A stretch of 64,000 bases of DNA from JADGHE01 sp035716025 (GCA_035716025.1 DASTKH010000016.1:62001-126000), one strand, 5' to 3'. Numbered from the stretch's first letter, positions 50,779 to 59,846 are shown. Made by a program: numbers and translations. Notes: generated by a model not told the origin, from the sequence alone.

Positions 50779-51954
50779 TCACGCTCTCCCGCCCGCAAAG
50801 GTGAATTGCCATGCGGCGAGATCGGCATCCGGCGCGGCGGCCGCCCGGGCGTGAGCGACCACCTTGCGCATGAGGCTCGGAAGGGCCTCGCCGTCGATTG
50901 TATCGAGGGCGATCCAGCGCATGCCGGGGGGCGCGCCGGTCCCCTCCGGCACGTCCGCCCGATAGACCGTGAGTTCGAGGGGAAAATGCGTGAACATATG
51001 GGTGACGACCCCGGGCAGCCTGCGCCAGGGCGTCGCCGTGTTCGGCGGCGCGGGAGCGGCCACAAGCGCCTCCGCCTCTGTGAAATCTGCGCGCCAAGCC
51101 GTGGTCGGCACTTCCATCATGCCGCCGAGCAGGCCGCGTGGCGGCCGTCGCCGCACCAGAATCTCGCAGCCCGCGCGCAGCACGACGAATGCCGCGCCGC
51201 GGCGGAGCGGGCGCGCCGGCTTGCGCGCCTTGCGTGGAAAGCTTTCCGGGCTGCCGCCGGCGAAAGCCGCGCAAGCCCCCTGCCAGGGACAGAGCCCGCA
51301 GGCGGGCTTTCGGGGTGTGCAGAGGGTCGCGCCGAGGTCCATGAGGGCCTGCGCGAAGTCGCCGCGGCGGATGGGCGGCGCGAGCGCGCCGACGCGGGCG
51401 CGCAGCACCGGCCTCGCGCCCGGCAGCGCTTCCTCGAGGGCGAAAAGCCGCGCCGCGACGCGTTCAACGTTGCCGTCCAGGGGGACGACGGGTTGCTCGA
51501 AGGCGATCGCCGCAATCGCCGCCGCCGTGTAGGCGCCGATGCCGGGCAGCTTTCGCAGCTCGTCTTCGCGGGCGGGGAAGCGTCCGCCGAACCGCTCGGA
51601 GACGGTCTTGGCGCAGGCATGCAGATGGCGGGCCCGCGCGTAGTAGCCGAGCCCGGCCCAGGCGCGCAGGACGTCGTCCTGCGATGCGGCCGCGAGTGCA
51701 TGGACGTCCGGCCAGAGCGAGAGAAAGCGTGCGTAATAGGGAATAACGGTTTTCACGGTGGTCTGCTGCAGCATGATCTCCGACAGCCAGACCCGATACG
51801 GATCGGTCGCCTCACCGGGCTCCGCGCGCCAGGGCAGGCGCCGCCGGTTGCGGTCGTACCAGGCGAGAAGTGCCGAAGGCTGCGGCGCCGGAGCGTTCTC
51901 CCCAGGGGGAGAAGGCGCGGGCTTCTGCCCGGCGGATGGCGCTGCTAGGGTCAT
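50779..51954 (-). CDS. mutY: A/G-specific adenine glycosylase
   Basis: This 391-aa base-excision enzyme removes A opposite 8-oxoG. The HhH-GPD domain has E-I-M-L-Q-Q-T (catalytic Glu), L-P-G-I-G-A-Y-T-A and P-L-D-G-N-V with the catalytic Asp. The [4Fe-4S] motif C-x6-C-x2-C-x5-C is C-T-P-R-K-P-A-C-G-L-C-P-W-Q-G-A-C. A C-terminal NUDIX-like 8-oxoG recognition domain follows. ATG 51954 is the only start near the domain. It lies just 9 bp from the divergent DUF721 start codon, so the promoters must overlap coding sequence or be very compact. Confidence 0.95.
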   Translation of the reverse strand: MTLAAPSAGQKPAPSPPGENAPAPQPSALLAWYDRNRRRLPWRAEPGEATDPYRVWLSEIMLQQTTVKTVIPYYARFLSLWPDVHALAAASQDDVLRAWAGLGYYARARHLHACAKTVSERFGGRFPAREDELRKLPGIGAYTAAAIAAIAFEQPVVPLDGNVERVAARLFALEEALPGARPVLRARVGALAPPIRRGDFAQALMDLGATLCTPRKPACGLCPWQGACAAFAGGSPESFPRKARKPARPLRRGAAFVVLRAGCEILVRRRPPRGLLGGMMEVPTTAWRADFTEAEALVAAPAPPNTATPWRRLPGVVTHMFTHFPLELTVYRADVPEGTGAPPGMRWIALDTIDGEALPSLMRKVVAHARAAAAPDADLAAWQFTFAGGRA

Positions 51955-51963
51955 GGCGGAGCG

Positions 51964-52470
51964 ATGCCAGAGCCGTTGCCGATGAACAAGCCCTCCCGCC
52001 GGCCGTATGCCAGGCCGCTGGCCGACCTCGTCGCGCCGGTGCTCGGGGATGTGTTTGCGCGTCAGGGCTTCGCCTCCGGAGAGATCGTAACGCATTGGAT
52101 CGACATCGCGGGCGAGGACCTTGCCCGGCTGGCGGAACCCATCCAGCTCAAATGGCCGCGACGGCGCGAAGGGGAGCCGACCGAGCCCGCCACACTGGTT
52201 TTGCGCGTCGAAGGACCCGCGGCGATCGAGATCCAGCACCTCGCGCCCGTCCTTCTGGAACGGGTCAACCGCTTTTTCGGATGGCGCGCCGTTGCCCGCA
52301 TCGCCATCCGTCAGGCGCCGCTCGCGCGCAAGACGCGCAAGGCGCGGCCGGACGGACCCACGCCGGCGGAAATGGCGGCGGTCAAGGCCGGACTCGACGG
52401 AATCGCCGACGACGGACTTCGCGAGGCGCTGGCGCGGCTTGGCGCCGCGCTCAAGAGCCGCGCTACCTGA
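51964..52470 (+). CDS. DUF721 protein (DciA-like)
   Basis: This 168-aa protein has the DUF721 core: a basic N-terminal segment (R-P-Y-A-R-P-L-A-D-L-V), W-I-D-I-A-G-E-D-L-A-R-L-A-E-P, and L-V-L-R-V-E-G-P-A-A-I-E-I-Q-H. A Lys/Arg-rich linker and a short helical tail follow. DUF721/DciA proteins load or regulate the replicative helicase DnaB in bacteria without DnaC. ATG 51964 is used; ATG 51982, six codons in, is possible and would widen the gap to the divergent mutY start. Confidence 0.82.
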   Translation: MPEPLPMNKPSRRPYARPLADLVAPVLGDVFARQGFASGEIVTHWIDIAGEDLARLAEPIQLKWPRRREGEPTEPATLVLRVEGPAAIEIQHLAPVLLERVNRFFGWRAVARIAIRQAPLARKTRKARPDGPTPAEMAAVKAGLDGIADDGLREALARLGAALKSRAT

Positions 52471-52499
52471 GCTTCAGCCGGGCAGCGGCGGAGCAGCGT

Positions 52500-52814
52500 C
52501 TATTCGGCCGCCGCGACGCGCTCCTCGCCGCCCGCATTGTCGACGATGACCGGCGACTCGAAATAGGTGATCTCCGGCTCGCTGCCGTAGCGGTCCGCGA
52601 TCCCCTTTCGCCACTCGGCGGTGTAGAGCCGTTCGGCGTCCGCGCGGCTCTTCCAGAGATAGACACCGCCCCCTTGCCCATCGCCGAAGAGATAGTATTT
52701 GCGCACAAGCCCCGGCAGGTTCCGGTAGCGCGGAGCGGAACTGTTGAAGGCGTCGATCGCGGATTCGCGGGTGGTTCCGGGCCTGAGCCTGAACCGGACG
52801 ATGGCGGTGATCAT
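52500..52814 (-). CDS. YdhR/ABM-like small ferredoxin-fold protein
   Basis: This 104-aa protein has an alpha+beta barrel pattern: M-I-T-A-I-V-R-F-R-L, a helix R-E-S-A-I-D-A-F, L-P-G-L-V-R-K-Y-Y-L-F and G-V-Y-L-W-K-S-R-A-D-A-E-R. This fits the YdhR/antibiotic biosynthesis monooxygenase-like dimeric folds. The enzymatic role is unknown. ATG 52814 has GGGAGG seven nt upstream. It converges on the DUF721 gene (29 bp) and is divergent from the DsbA-fold gene. Confidence 0.7.
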   Translation of the reverse strand: MITAIVRFRLRPGTTRESAIDAFNSSAPRYRNLPGLVRKYYLFGDGQGGGVYLWKSRADAERLYTAEWRKGIADRYGSEPEITYFESPVIVDNAGGEERVAAAE

Positions 52815-52981
52815 TGGCAAACCTCCCTGTGGCGCCGCGTTTGAGCCGATGTTCCGTCGCCGCAGCGGCGGAAGCAAGCGCGGGGGCGGGAGGAGGGCGT
52901 GCCAACGCACCATTGCCACAATCGCGGTTTCAGGATAGCGACACCGAGCCCTGCGGGGCATTGCAACAGAGGGTTCTTGCC

Positions 52982-53650
52982 GTGATCACACGTCGCGGGT
53001 TTCTTTTCGGCGCGTCGGCGTTCACGATCGCCGCGGCGGTGACGGCCGGCTGGCCCGTCTCGGGCCTGAACTGGATGGGCGAGGCCGCCGCGCAGGGGCC
53101 CTCGAGCGAAGAGCTGATGAAGCCCGGCCCCCTCCCGGAAATGACGATGGGAGACCCCAAGGCGCCGGTGACGATCATCGAATATGCATCGATGACGTGC
53201 AGTCATTGCGCGCATTTCGCGACCACCACCTTCCCGGCCTTGAAGAGCCGCTACATTGATGCCGGAAAGGTCTACTTTATCTTCCGGGAATTTCCTCTCG
53301 ATCCGCTCGCGGCCGGGGCCTTCATGCTGGCCCGCTGCGCGGGAGACGGAAAGTATTTTCCGCTCGTCGAGAAGCTCTTCGCCGAACAGAAGAATTGGGC
53401 CTTCGTGCAGAACCCGATCCAGCCCCTGTTCGGTCTCGCCAAGCAGGAGGCCGGTTTCACCGAGCAGAGCTTCGAGAAGTGTTTGTCCGACCAGAAGCTG
53501 CTCGACAGCATTGACGAGATCCGCCAGCGCGCGCAGCAGAAGTTCGGCGTGAACTCCACCCCGACCTTCTTCATCAATGGCAAGATTTTCCGCGGCGCAA
53601 TGACGATCGAGGACGTCGAGAAACAGATCCAGCCCTATCTGAAAAGCTGA
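52982..53650 (+). CDS. DsbA-family thiol-disulfide oxidoreductase
   Basis: This 222-aa exported thioredoxin-fold protein starts at GTG 52982, with GAGGG upstream. The N-terminus I-T-R-R-G-F-L-F-G-A-S-A-F has a twin-Arg, Tat-like signal. The active site is C73-S-H-C76 in M-T-C-S-H-C-A-H-F, and the cis-Pro loop is N-S-T-P-T-F-F-I-N-G. It probably introduces or rearranges disulfides in the periplasm. It sits upstream of smc, an arrangement common in Hyphomicrobiales. No ATG in frame gives a better start. Confidence 0.88.
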   Translation: MITRRGFLFGASAFTIAAAVTAGWPVSGLNWMGEAAAQGPSSEELMKPGPLPEMTMGDPKAPVTIIEYASMTCSHCAHFATTTFPALKSRYIDAGKVYFIFREFPLDPLAAGAFMLARCAGDGKYFPLVEKLFAEQKNWAFVQNPIQPLFGLAKQEAGFTEQSFEKCLSDQKLLDSIDEIRQRAQQKFGVNSTPTFFINGKIFRGAMTIEDVEKQIQPYLKS

Positions 53651-53824
53651 CCTTTGCGCCTCCAGTCTTGTTGTACGCTCTGCCGAGCCGCTGTGGCGCA
53701 ACGGAAGCCCGGGCTGATCCCCAGGAAAACCCCATTCAACGGTTGCCGCGAACGGCCCGATTGATTCATTCTTGGGCCGATGCGGCGGATTGACGTGATT
53801 CGCGCCGGCCAGGGCGGCTTGACG

Positions 53825-53850
53825 CGCGGGTGGGGGAGTCCCCGCCCGCG
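53825..53850 (+). other. Stable hairpin in the smc leader
   Basis: An 11-bp stem (CGCGGGTGGGG with CCCCGCCCGCG, one T-G pair) and a 4-nt GAGT loop lie about 79 nt upstream of the smc ATG and 175 bp after the DsbA-fold stop. There is no T-run. It could be a leaky terminator for the dsbA-type gene or a leader structure of smc. Confidence 0.4.
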
Positions 53851-53928
53851 AGGTGGAGTGCCTTTCCGCAGCTTCCGACGCGGCGAATCCCCCGCGCGGA
53901 TCGCCGGGTTGCGGCTGAGGAAGCCCCC

Positions 53929-56900
53929 ATGAAGCTTACGCGCCTGCGCCTCATCGGTTTCAAATCCTTCGTCGAGCCGACCGACGTTCCGATCGAACCG
54001 GGACTGACGGGCGTGGTCGGCCCGAACGGCTGCGGCAAGTCGAACCTCGTCGAGGCGTTGCGCTGGGTCATGGGCGAAGCTTCGCACAAGGCCATGCGGG
54101 CGAGCGACATGAACGAGGTGATTTTCTCCGGTTCCGGCAACCGGCCTGCCCGCAACTCCGCCGAAGTGGTGCTGACGATCGACAATTCGGAGCGCTCCGC
54201 GCCGGTGGCCTTCAACGAGTTCGATACGCTGGAGGTCTCGCGCCGGATCGAGCGTGAGCAGGGCTCGACCTACCGGGTGAATGGTCGCGAGGTGCGGGCG
54301 CGGGACATCCAAATCCTTTTCGCGGACGCTTCGACCGGAGCCCGGTCTCCCGCGCTCGTCCATCAAGGCAAGATCGGCGAAATCGTCCAGGCAAAGCCGC
54401 AGCAGCGCCGCCGCGTCCTCGAGGAGGCGGCGGGCGTCGCCGGCCTGCATGCGCGCCGGCATGAGGCGGAGCTGCGGCTGAAAGGCGCCGAGCACAATCT
54501 CGAACGGCTGGAAGACGTCATCGGCCAGCTTTCGACCCAGATCGACTCGCTCAAGCGACAGGCGCGCCAGGCGGTGCGCTACAAGGCGGTTTCGGCGCAG
54601 GTGCGCAAGGCGGAAGCGACCCTCTTTTATCTGCGCCACCTCGCCGCCAAGGCCGCGGTCGCGGAAGGCGAGCGCGCGCGCGATCTTGCGGTGCGGCTTG
54701 TGGCCGAGCGCACGGAGGCGCAGGCGGCAGCTGCCATCGCGCAGGCCGAAGCGGCCGCCGCACTCCCGGCGCTGCGCGAGGCGGAAGCCTCGGCGGGCGC
54801 GACCCTGCAGCGCCTTCTGGCCGCGCGCGAGACCCTGGAACGAGAAGAGGCGCGGGCGCGCGAGAAGATTGCCGAGCTCGATCGTCAGCTTGCCCATTGC
54901 GCCGAAGATCTCGCCCGCGAGCGGCGCCTTGCGGCCGATGCCGAGGCGGCGCTCGAAAGACTTGGCGCCGAGGAAGCGGCTCTGCGCGACACGATCGCCG
55001 CCGGGGAGGAACGCCAGCGCGCGGTCGCCGCGCGCGCGAGCGAAGCCGAAGCGGCCCTCGCGCAGGCCGAAAGGGATTTCACGCAGAAAACGGAAGCGCT
55101 TGCCGATCTGACGGCACGGCGCGGCGCGCTCGAGCGCACGCTTGCGGATGCGCGCAGGCGCTTCGAAAAGCTGGAAACAGACCTTGCGGCGACCGCCGCG
55201 GAGGCCGACCACCTCAAGGCCGAAGCGGATCGCGGGCCCGATCTTGCCGCGCTCGCGGCGGATATCGACGCGGCGCAGAGGGCCGCCGTGGAGGCCGAGA
55301 CGGTCGCGCACGCCGCAGAAGCGCGCCTTGCGTCGGCGCGGGCCGCCTTCGAGGCCGCCCGCAAGCCGCTCGGGGAGGCGGAACGGCGGCTCGCCGAGCT
55401 CGAGACCGAGGCGCGGACGCTGACCAAGGTTCTGCAGGCCGATGTCGCCAGCATGTGGCCGCCGGCGCTCGATCTCATTACGGTCGAGAAGGGCTACGAA
55501 GCGGCCCTGGGGGCCGCCTTCGGCGACGATATCAATGCCCCCATCGACCCTTCGGCGCCGGAGCGCTGGGGAGGCTCCCCGACCGACTCGGCCGATCCGA
55601 TGCTGCCCTATGGGGCTGTGCCGCTCTCGCAATTCGTGACGGCCCCGCCGGAGCTTGCGCGGCGGATGGCGCAGATCGGCGTCGTCGAGCGCGGCGAAGG
55701 TCCGCGCATGGCCGCGCTGCTCAAGCCGGGGCAGCGGCTCGTCTCGCGCGAAGGCGACCTCTGGCGCTGGGACGGCTATGCCGCCGCGGCGCACGCGCCC
55801 ACGGCTGCGGTGCGGCGATTGGCGCAGAAGAACCGCCTGGCGGACGTCCGGCGCGAGCGCGAGACCGCGCAGGACGAGGTGGCGCGCAAGCGCGAAGCCG
55901 TTGCCGAGGCGCAGGCGGAGGTTGCCGCCGCGACACAGGCGGAAAGCGAAAGCCGCGCCGCGTGGCGGGCGCGTCAGCGCGATGTCGAGGCTGCGCGGGC
56001 CCGTCACGCGGACGCGGAACGGGACGCGGCACGGATGACGGCGCGCCTTTCCGCCGTATCGGACAAGCTCGTCCGCTTGCGGCAGGATCGCGACGAGGCG
56101 CAAGCCCGCATCGCCGAAGCGGCCGCCGGACAGGCCGCCCTTCCCGTCGCCGCCTCGCTCGAACAGGATCTCGCCGCCGCGCGCGGGGAGGTGACGGAAC
56201 GACGCGGCGTCCTGGCCGAAATCCGCGCCGAAGCGCAGACCATCGCACGGGAGCTCGAACACGCGGAACGGCGCTTGCGGACGATCGCCGGCGAGCGCTC
56301 CGATTGGGAGGAGCGCGGCCGCGGCTCCTCGGCGCAAATCGCCACCATCGAAGCGCGCGAGAGCGAAGCGCGGCGCGAGCGCGCCGAGCTCGATTCGGCC
56401 CCGGCCCAATTGGCCGAGCGCCGCGACCGTTTGATCGCCGAAATCGAAAGCGCGCAGGCCGCCCGGCGCGCGGCGGGGGATGCGCTGGCGGTCGGCGAAG
56501 CGGCGCAGGCGGCGGCCGACGCCGCCGCGCGCGCGGCGCTCGAAGCCATGGGCTCGGCGCGGGAGGACGCCGCCCGCGCCGAGGAGCGCTTCGAAGCTGC
56601 GAAGGCGCGGCTTTCCGAGATTGCGCGCGAGATCGTCGAGGTCCTGGAGGTCGAGCCCGAACGCGCCGCGCATCTCGCCGATCTCGATCCCGAGGGCGCA
56701 TTGCCGGACGTGGCGACCGTCGAAGCCGATCTCGAACGGTTGCGGCGGGAGCGGGAGCGGCTCGGCGCAGTCAATCTGCGGGCGGAAGAGGAACTGCGAG
56801 AGGTCGAGGCGCAGCACGCGAGCCTCACCGCGGAGCGCGATGACCTCGTGGAAGCCATTCGCAAGCTGCGAACCGGGATTCAGAATCTCAACCGGGAAGC

Positions 56901-57387
56901 ACGCGAGCGGTTGACCGCCTCCTTCGAGGTGGTGAATGGGCACTTCAAGCAGCTTTTCACCACGCTGTTCGGAGGCGGGGAGGCGGAACTCAAGCTGATC
57001 GAGAGCGACGACCCGCTGGAAGCGGGCCTCGACATCGTGGCGCGGCCGCCGGGCAAACGTCCCCAAAGCCTGACCCTGCTGTCGGGCGGCGAGCAGGCCC
57101 TGACGGCGTTGGCCCTGATCTTCGCGGTGTTCCTCACCAACCCGGCGCCGATCTGCGTGCTGGACGAGGTGGATGCGCCGCTCGACGATCACAATGTCGA
57201 GCGCTTCTGCGATCTCCTGGACGAGATGGCGAGGCAGACGGCCACCCGATTCGTGACCATCACGCACAACCCCATCACGATGGCGCGGATGAACCGCCTC
57301 TACGGCGTCACCATGGCCGAAAGAGGTGTCTCGCAGCTTGTCTCGGTTGATCTTGAGGCGGCCGTGCGGATCCGCGAAGCGGGTTGA
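53929..57387 (+). CDS. smc: Chromosome segregation protein SMC
   Basis: This 1152-aa ATPase has Walker A G31-P-N-G-C-G-K-S-N-L40 at the N-terminus. Two long coiled coils rich in A, E and R flank a hinge near residues 500-640. The C-terminal head has signature L-L-S-G-G-E-Q-A-L-T-A and Walker B I-C-V-L-D-E-V-D-A-P-L-D. It folds and segregates the chromosome, normally with ScpA and ScpB, which are not in this window. ATG 53929 has GAGG upstream and begins M-K-L-T-R-L-R-L-I-G-F-K-S-F, the family start. Strong codon bias makes long shadow frames on the opposite strand. Confidence 0.97.
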   Translation: MKLTRLRLIGFKSFVEPTDVPIEPGLTGVVGPNGCGKSNLVEALRWVMGEASHKAMRASDMNEVIFSGSGNRPARNSAEVVLTIDNSERSAPVAFNEFDTLEVSRRIEREQGSTYRVNGREVRARDIQILFADASTGARSPALVHQGKIGEIVQAKPQQRRRVLEEAAGVAGLHARRHEAELRLKGAEHNLERLEDVIGQLSTQIDSLKRQARQAVRYKAVSAQVRKAEATLFYLRHLAAKAAVAEGERARDLAVRLVAERTEAQAAAAIAQAEAAAALPALREAEASAGATLQRLLAARETLEREEARAREKIAELDRQLAHCAEDLARERRLAADAEAALERLGAEEAALRDTIAAGEERQRAVAARASEAEAALAQAERDFTQKTEALADLTARRGALERTLADARRRFEKLETDLAATAAEADHLKAEADRGPDLAALAADIDAAQRAAVEAETVAHAAEARLASARAAFEAARKPLGEAERRLAELETEARTLTKVLQADVASMWPPALDLITVEKGYEAALGAAFGDDINAPIDPSAPERWGGSPTDSADPMLPYGAVPLSQFVTAPPELARRMAQIGVVERGEGPRMAALLKPGQRLVSREGDLWRWDGYAAAAHAPTAAVRRLAQKNRLADVRRERETAQDEVARKREAVAEAQAEVAAATQAESESRAAWRARQRDVEAARARHADAERDAARMTARLSAVSDKLVRLRQDRDEAQARIAEAAAGQAALPVAASLEQDLAAARGEVTERRGVLAEIRAEAQTIARELEHAERRLRTIAGERSDWEERGRGSSAQIATIEARESEARRERAELDSAPAQLAERRDRLIAEIESAQAARRAAGDALAVGEAAQAAADAAARAALEAMGSAREDAARAEERFEAAKARLSEIAREIVEVLEVEPERAAHLADLDPEGALPDVATVEADLERLRRERERLGAVNLRAEEELREVEAQHASLTAERDDLVEAIRKLRTGIQNLNREARERLTASFEVVNGHFKQLFTTLFGGGEAELKLIESDDPLEAGLDIVARPPGKRPQSLTLLSGGEQALTALALIFAVFLTNPAPICVLDEVDAPLDDHNVERFCDLLDEMARQTATRFVTITHNPITMARMNRLYGVTMAERGVSQLVSVDLEAAVRIREAG

Positions 57388-57532
57388 AAGCGGCCCGATC
57401 CGCACATTTTACCTCCGGACGCAGGGCCCCGTACGGGGAACTGCAATCTCGGCCGCGGCGTTACGTTCTTCGAGGGACCCTTGCATGCCGCATCGGCGGC
57501 ACAGGGCCAGGGCGTAACGGGAAGGAACGGTC

Positions 57533-57925
57533 ATGTATAACGGCTTGAAGACTGCCGCGCTGGCGCTGTCTTGCGCCGGGCTGCTGGCGCTGTCCGCCCC
57601 GAGTTCCGGCATCGCCATGCCGTCCGCCGGCATGCAGATCCATGCCGCGGCAGACACGTTGCCCGGAAGGATGACGGATGTGCGGTGGCGCGGCCGCCAT
57701 CACGGAGGCGGGGCGCTCGTTGCCGGACTTGCGGCCGGCATCATCGGGGCCGCGGCCGTCGGCGCCTTCGCGCGCCCCTATTACTACTATGATTACCCCT
57801 ACTACCCGTATTACCCAAGCTACGCGTATTACGGGCCGCGGTACTATTACGGTGGGCCGTATGGGTATCACCGGCGCGTCCACTGGCGTCACCGCCATTG
57901 GCACCACCGTCGCTACTACCGGTGA
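57533..57925 (+). CDS. Exported His/Tyr-rich small protein
   Basis: This 130-aa protein has a signal peptide (residues about 1-28). A G-G-G-A-L-V-A-G-L-A-A-G-I-I-G-A-A-A hydrophobic segment (about 58-78) could be a membrane helix or glycine-zipper. The tail is built of Y-Y-Y, Y-P-Y and R-Y-Y-Y-G-G units and ends in an Arg/His-rich stretch. Similar G-A-F-A-R-P-Y-Y-Y small proteins are common and uncharacterised in Hyphomicrobiales. GGGAAGGAAC precedes the ATG. A strong terminator follows. A cell-envelope location is inferred. Confidence 0.7.
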   Translation: MYNGLKTAALALSCAGLLALSAPSSGIAMPSAGMQIHAAADTLPGRMTDVRWRGRHHGGGALVAGLAAGIIGAAAVGAFARPYYYYDYPYYPYYPSYAYYGPRYYYGGPYGYHRRVHWRHRHWHHRRYYR

Positions 57926-57935
57926 GCGAGCCGAA

Positions 57936-57968
57936 GAGGGCCGGCCCCGTTTGGCCGGCCCCTTTTTT
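57936..57968. terminator. Rho-independent terminator (plus strand)
   Basis: GGGCCGGCC and GGCCGGCCC form a perfect 9-bp stem (57938-57946 with 57953-57961), followed on the plus strand by six T (57963-57968). It lies between the Tyr-rich gene and convergent murA and may serve both. Confidence 0.85.
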
Positions 57969-57975
57969 GACTGCC

Positions 57976-59265
57976 TCAGCCGCTCAACCGCTCGATCGAG
58001 GCGCCGCAATCGGCGAGTTTGCGTTCCAACTGCTCGAAACCCCGGTCGAGGTGGTAGACGCGATTGACGATCGTCTCGCCCTCCGCGGCGAGGCCGGCGA
58101 TGACCAACGAAACCGAAGCGCGGAGATCCGTCGCCATGACGGGTGCGCCCTTGAGGCGCTCCACACCTTCCACGATTGCGGTATCGCCTTCCAGGCGAAT
58201 GCGGGCGCCGAGCCGCGCCAGTTCCTGAACGTGCATGAAGCGGTTTTCAAAGATCGTCTCCGTGATGCGGGACGTGCCGCGCGCGCGCGTCATCAGCGCC
58301 ATCAATTGCGCCTGCAGATCGGTTGGAAAGCCCGGAAAAGGCGCCGTCGCGACCTCGACCGGAGCGAGCCCCGCACCGTTGCGGGTCACGCGGATGCCGG
58401 CGTTCTCGTGCGCAATCTCCGCACCCGTCTCGGCGAGGACGTCGAGGGCGCTTTGCAGGAGGCCCGGTTCGGCGCCTTCCAGCAGGATTTCTCCCCCCGT
58501 CATCGCGACCGCCATCGCATAAGTGCCGGTCTCGATCCGGTCGGGCAGCACGCTGTGCCGCGTGCCGGAGAGTTTCGTGACGCCCTCCACGACGATCCGC
58601 GACGTGCCGGCGCCGCTGATTCGCGCGCCCATCTTGATGAGGCAGGCGGCAAGGTCGGCGATTTCGGGTTCCTGCGCAGCGTTCTCGATGACGGTCCGGC
58701 CATCCGCGAGCGCGGCCCCCATCAGGGCCGTATGGGTGCCGCCGACCGTGACCTTGGGAAACACGATCTCGCCGCCCTTGAGACCCCGAGGCGCACGGGC
58801 CACCACATAGCCGCCGTCGATCTCGATTTCCGCGCCGAGTCGCTCCATCGCCATCAGCAGCAGATCGACCGGCCGGGTGCCGATGGCGCAACCGCCGGGC
58901 AGCGACACGCGCGCCTCCCCCATGCGGGCGACCAGCGGGGCAAGGACCCAGAAGCTCGCCCGCATGCGCGAGACGAGCTCGTAGGGCGCGGTGGTGTCGA
59001 CGATGCGGGCCGCGGAAATCTTCAGGGTCTGCCCGTGGAACTGGCGCTCGCCCGGCCGCTTGCCGGAAACCGTGACGTCCACCCCGTGATTGCCGAGAAT
59101 GCGCTGCAGCAGCGCCACGTCCGCCAGTCGCGGCACGTTGTCGAGGGTAAGGGTTTCTTCGGTCAACAGACTCGCAATCATCAGCGGCAAGGCCGCGTTC
59201 TTTGCGCCCGAGATCGGAATGGTTCCGACGAGCGGACGGCCGCCGGTGATACGAATGCGATCCAT
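57976..59265 (-). CDS. murA: UDP-N-acetylglucosamine 1-carboxyvinyltransferase
   Basis: This 429-aa enzyme catalyses the first committed step of peptidoglycan synthesis, adding enolpyruvate from PEP to UDP-GlcNAc. K22-N23 in S-G-A-K-N-A-A and the catalytic C126 in P-G-G-C-A-I-G-T-R-P are present, so it should be fosfomycin-sensitive in principle. ATG 59265 has GGGGGA upstream and begins M-D-R-I-R-I-T-G-G, the usual start. A small basic 59-aa gene lies upstream on the same strand. Confidence 0.97.
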   Translation of the reverse strand: MDRIRITGGRPLVGTIPISGAKNAALPLMIASLLTEETLTLDNVPRLADVALLQRILGNHGVDVTVSGKRPGERQFHGQTLKISAARIVDTTAPYELVSRMRASFWVLAPLVARMGEARVSLPGGCAIGTRPVDLLLMAMERLGAEIEIDGGYVVARAPRGLKGGEIVFPKVTVGGTHTALMGAALADGRTVIENAAQEPEIADLAACLIKMGARISGAGTSRIVVEGVTKLSGTRHSVLPDRIETGTYAMAVAMTGGEILLEGAEPGLLQSALDVLAETGAEIAHENAGIRVTRNGAGLAPVEVATAPFPGFPTDLQAQLMALMTRARGTSRITETIFENRFMHVQELARLGARIRLEGDTAIVEGVERLKGAPVMATDLRASVSLVIAGLAAEGETIVNRVYHLDRGFEQLERKLADCGASIERLSG

Positions 59266-59475
59266 CGCAAATCCCCCGCTGAGGCCCCTGGTTGACACGG
59301 GCCGGCACCATGCCGGGCCGCCCGCACGGCGCGCATCGGCCGGCCGGTGGCAGGAACAATCTGGCGCCTGCTTCCGTGCAGGCTTGGCCGGCCCGCGATC
59401 GTCTCGACTGTGACCGTTTCGCACAGCGCCGCGCGAATGAGGCGAAAGTCGGGACTGCGAAGGGTTCTCCCGCCA

Positions 59476-59655
59476 TTATTCGCCTTGGCTGTCACGTTCG
59501 GTCGTGTCCGAGGGCGGCTCCGCCGGCTCGCGCGCGGACGGGTCCGCGGCCCGGCCACGTGCCTGCTCCTTGCGGCGCCGCAGATTTTCTCGCAGCGCCG
59601 CCTGCAGGCGCTGTTGCCGCTCGGTCCGGCGCCGGGTTTTCGTATCCTCCGCCAT
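59476..59655 (-). CDS. 59-aa basic hypothetical protein upstream of murA
   Basis: The ORF from ATG 59655 to TAA 59476 encodes M-A-E-D-T-K-T-R-R-R-T-E-R-Q-Q-R-L-Q and R-E-N-L-R-R-R-K-E-Q-A-R-G-R, then a Pro/Ser/Glu-rich tail. The charged helix with evenly spaced L-x-A-A-L-R-E-N-L-R-R-R-K is similar to small proteins I recall beside murA in Hyphomicrobiales. It has no cysteine or membrane segment. GGAGACG lies upstream at a long spacing. It is too short to be found by most length cut-offs and its function is unknown. Confidence 0.5.
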   Translation of the reverse strand: MAEDTKTRRRTERQQRLQAALRENLRRRKEQARGRAADPSAREPAEPPSDTTERDSQGE

Positions 59656-59742
59656 GCGGTCGAACTTTGCGCGTCTCCGGCCGAGCCTGCTTGCGCCAAA
59701 TCTCCCCCTGTGGCAAGCATCGCGGCCATTGCGGCGTTTCCA

Positions 59743-59748
59743 TATAAG
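59743..59748 (+). promoter_or_regulatory. -10 element of tRNA-Thr promoter
   Basis: TATAAG at 59743-59748 lies 24 bp before the mature tRNA 5' end, in a suitable place for a start near 59755. The -35 region at the usual distance is weak (TCGCGG). Confidence 0.45.
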
Positions 59749-59771
59749 ATGCCGCGCCGTGCTGCGCTCGG

Positions 59772-59846
<75 letters not shown>

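Noticed and set aside
53635..57405. A 1256-aa open frame on the minus strand opposite smc.
   Set aside because: It is Arg/Gly-rich with no domain logic, and the plus-strand SMC has Walker, hinge and signature motifs. High GC and codon bias explain the stop-free shadow frame.
57780..57850. TAY/TAC-rich repeats in the Tyr-rich gene as a possible DNA repeat or CRISPR-like array.
   Set aside because: The units are short Tyr codon runs inside one clean reading frame, with no spacers or conserved repeat length.
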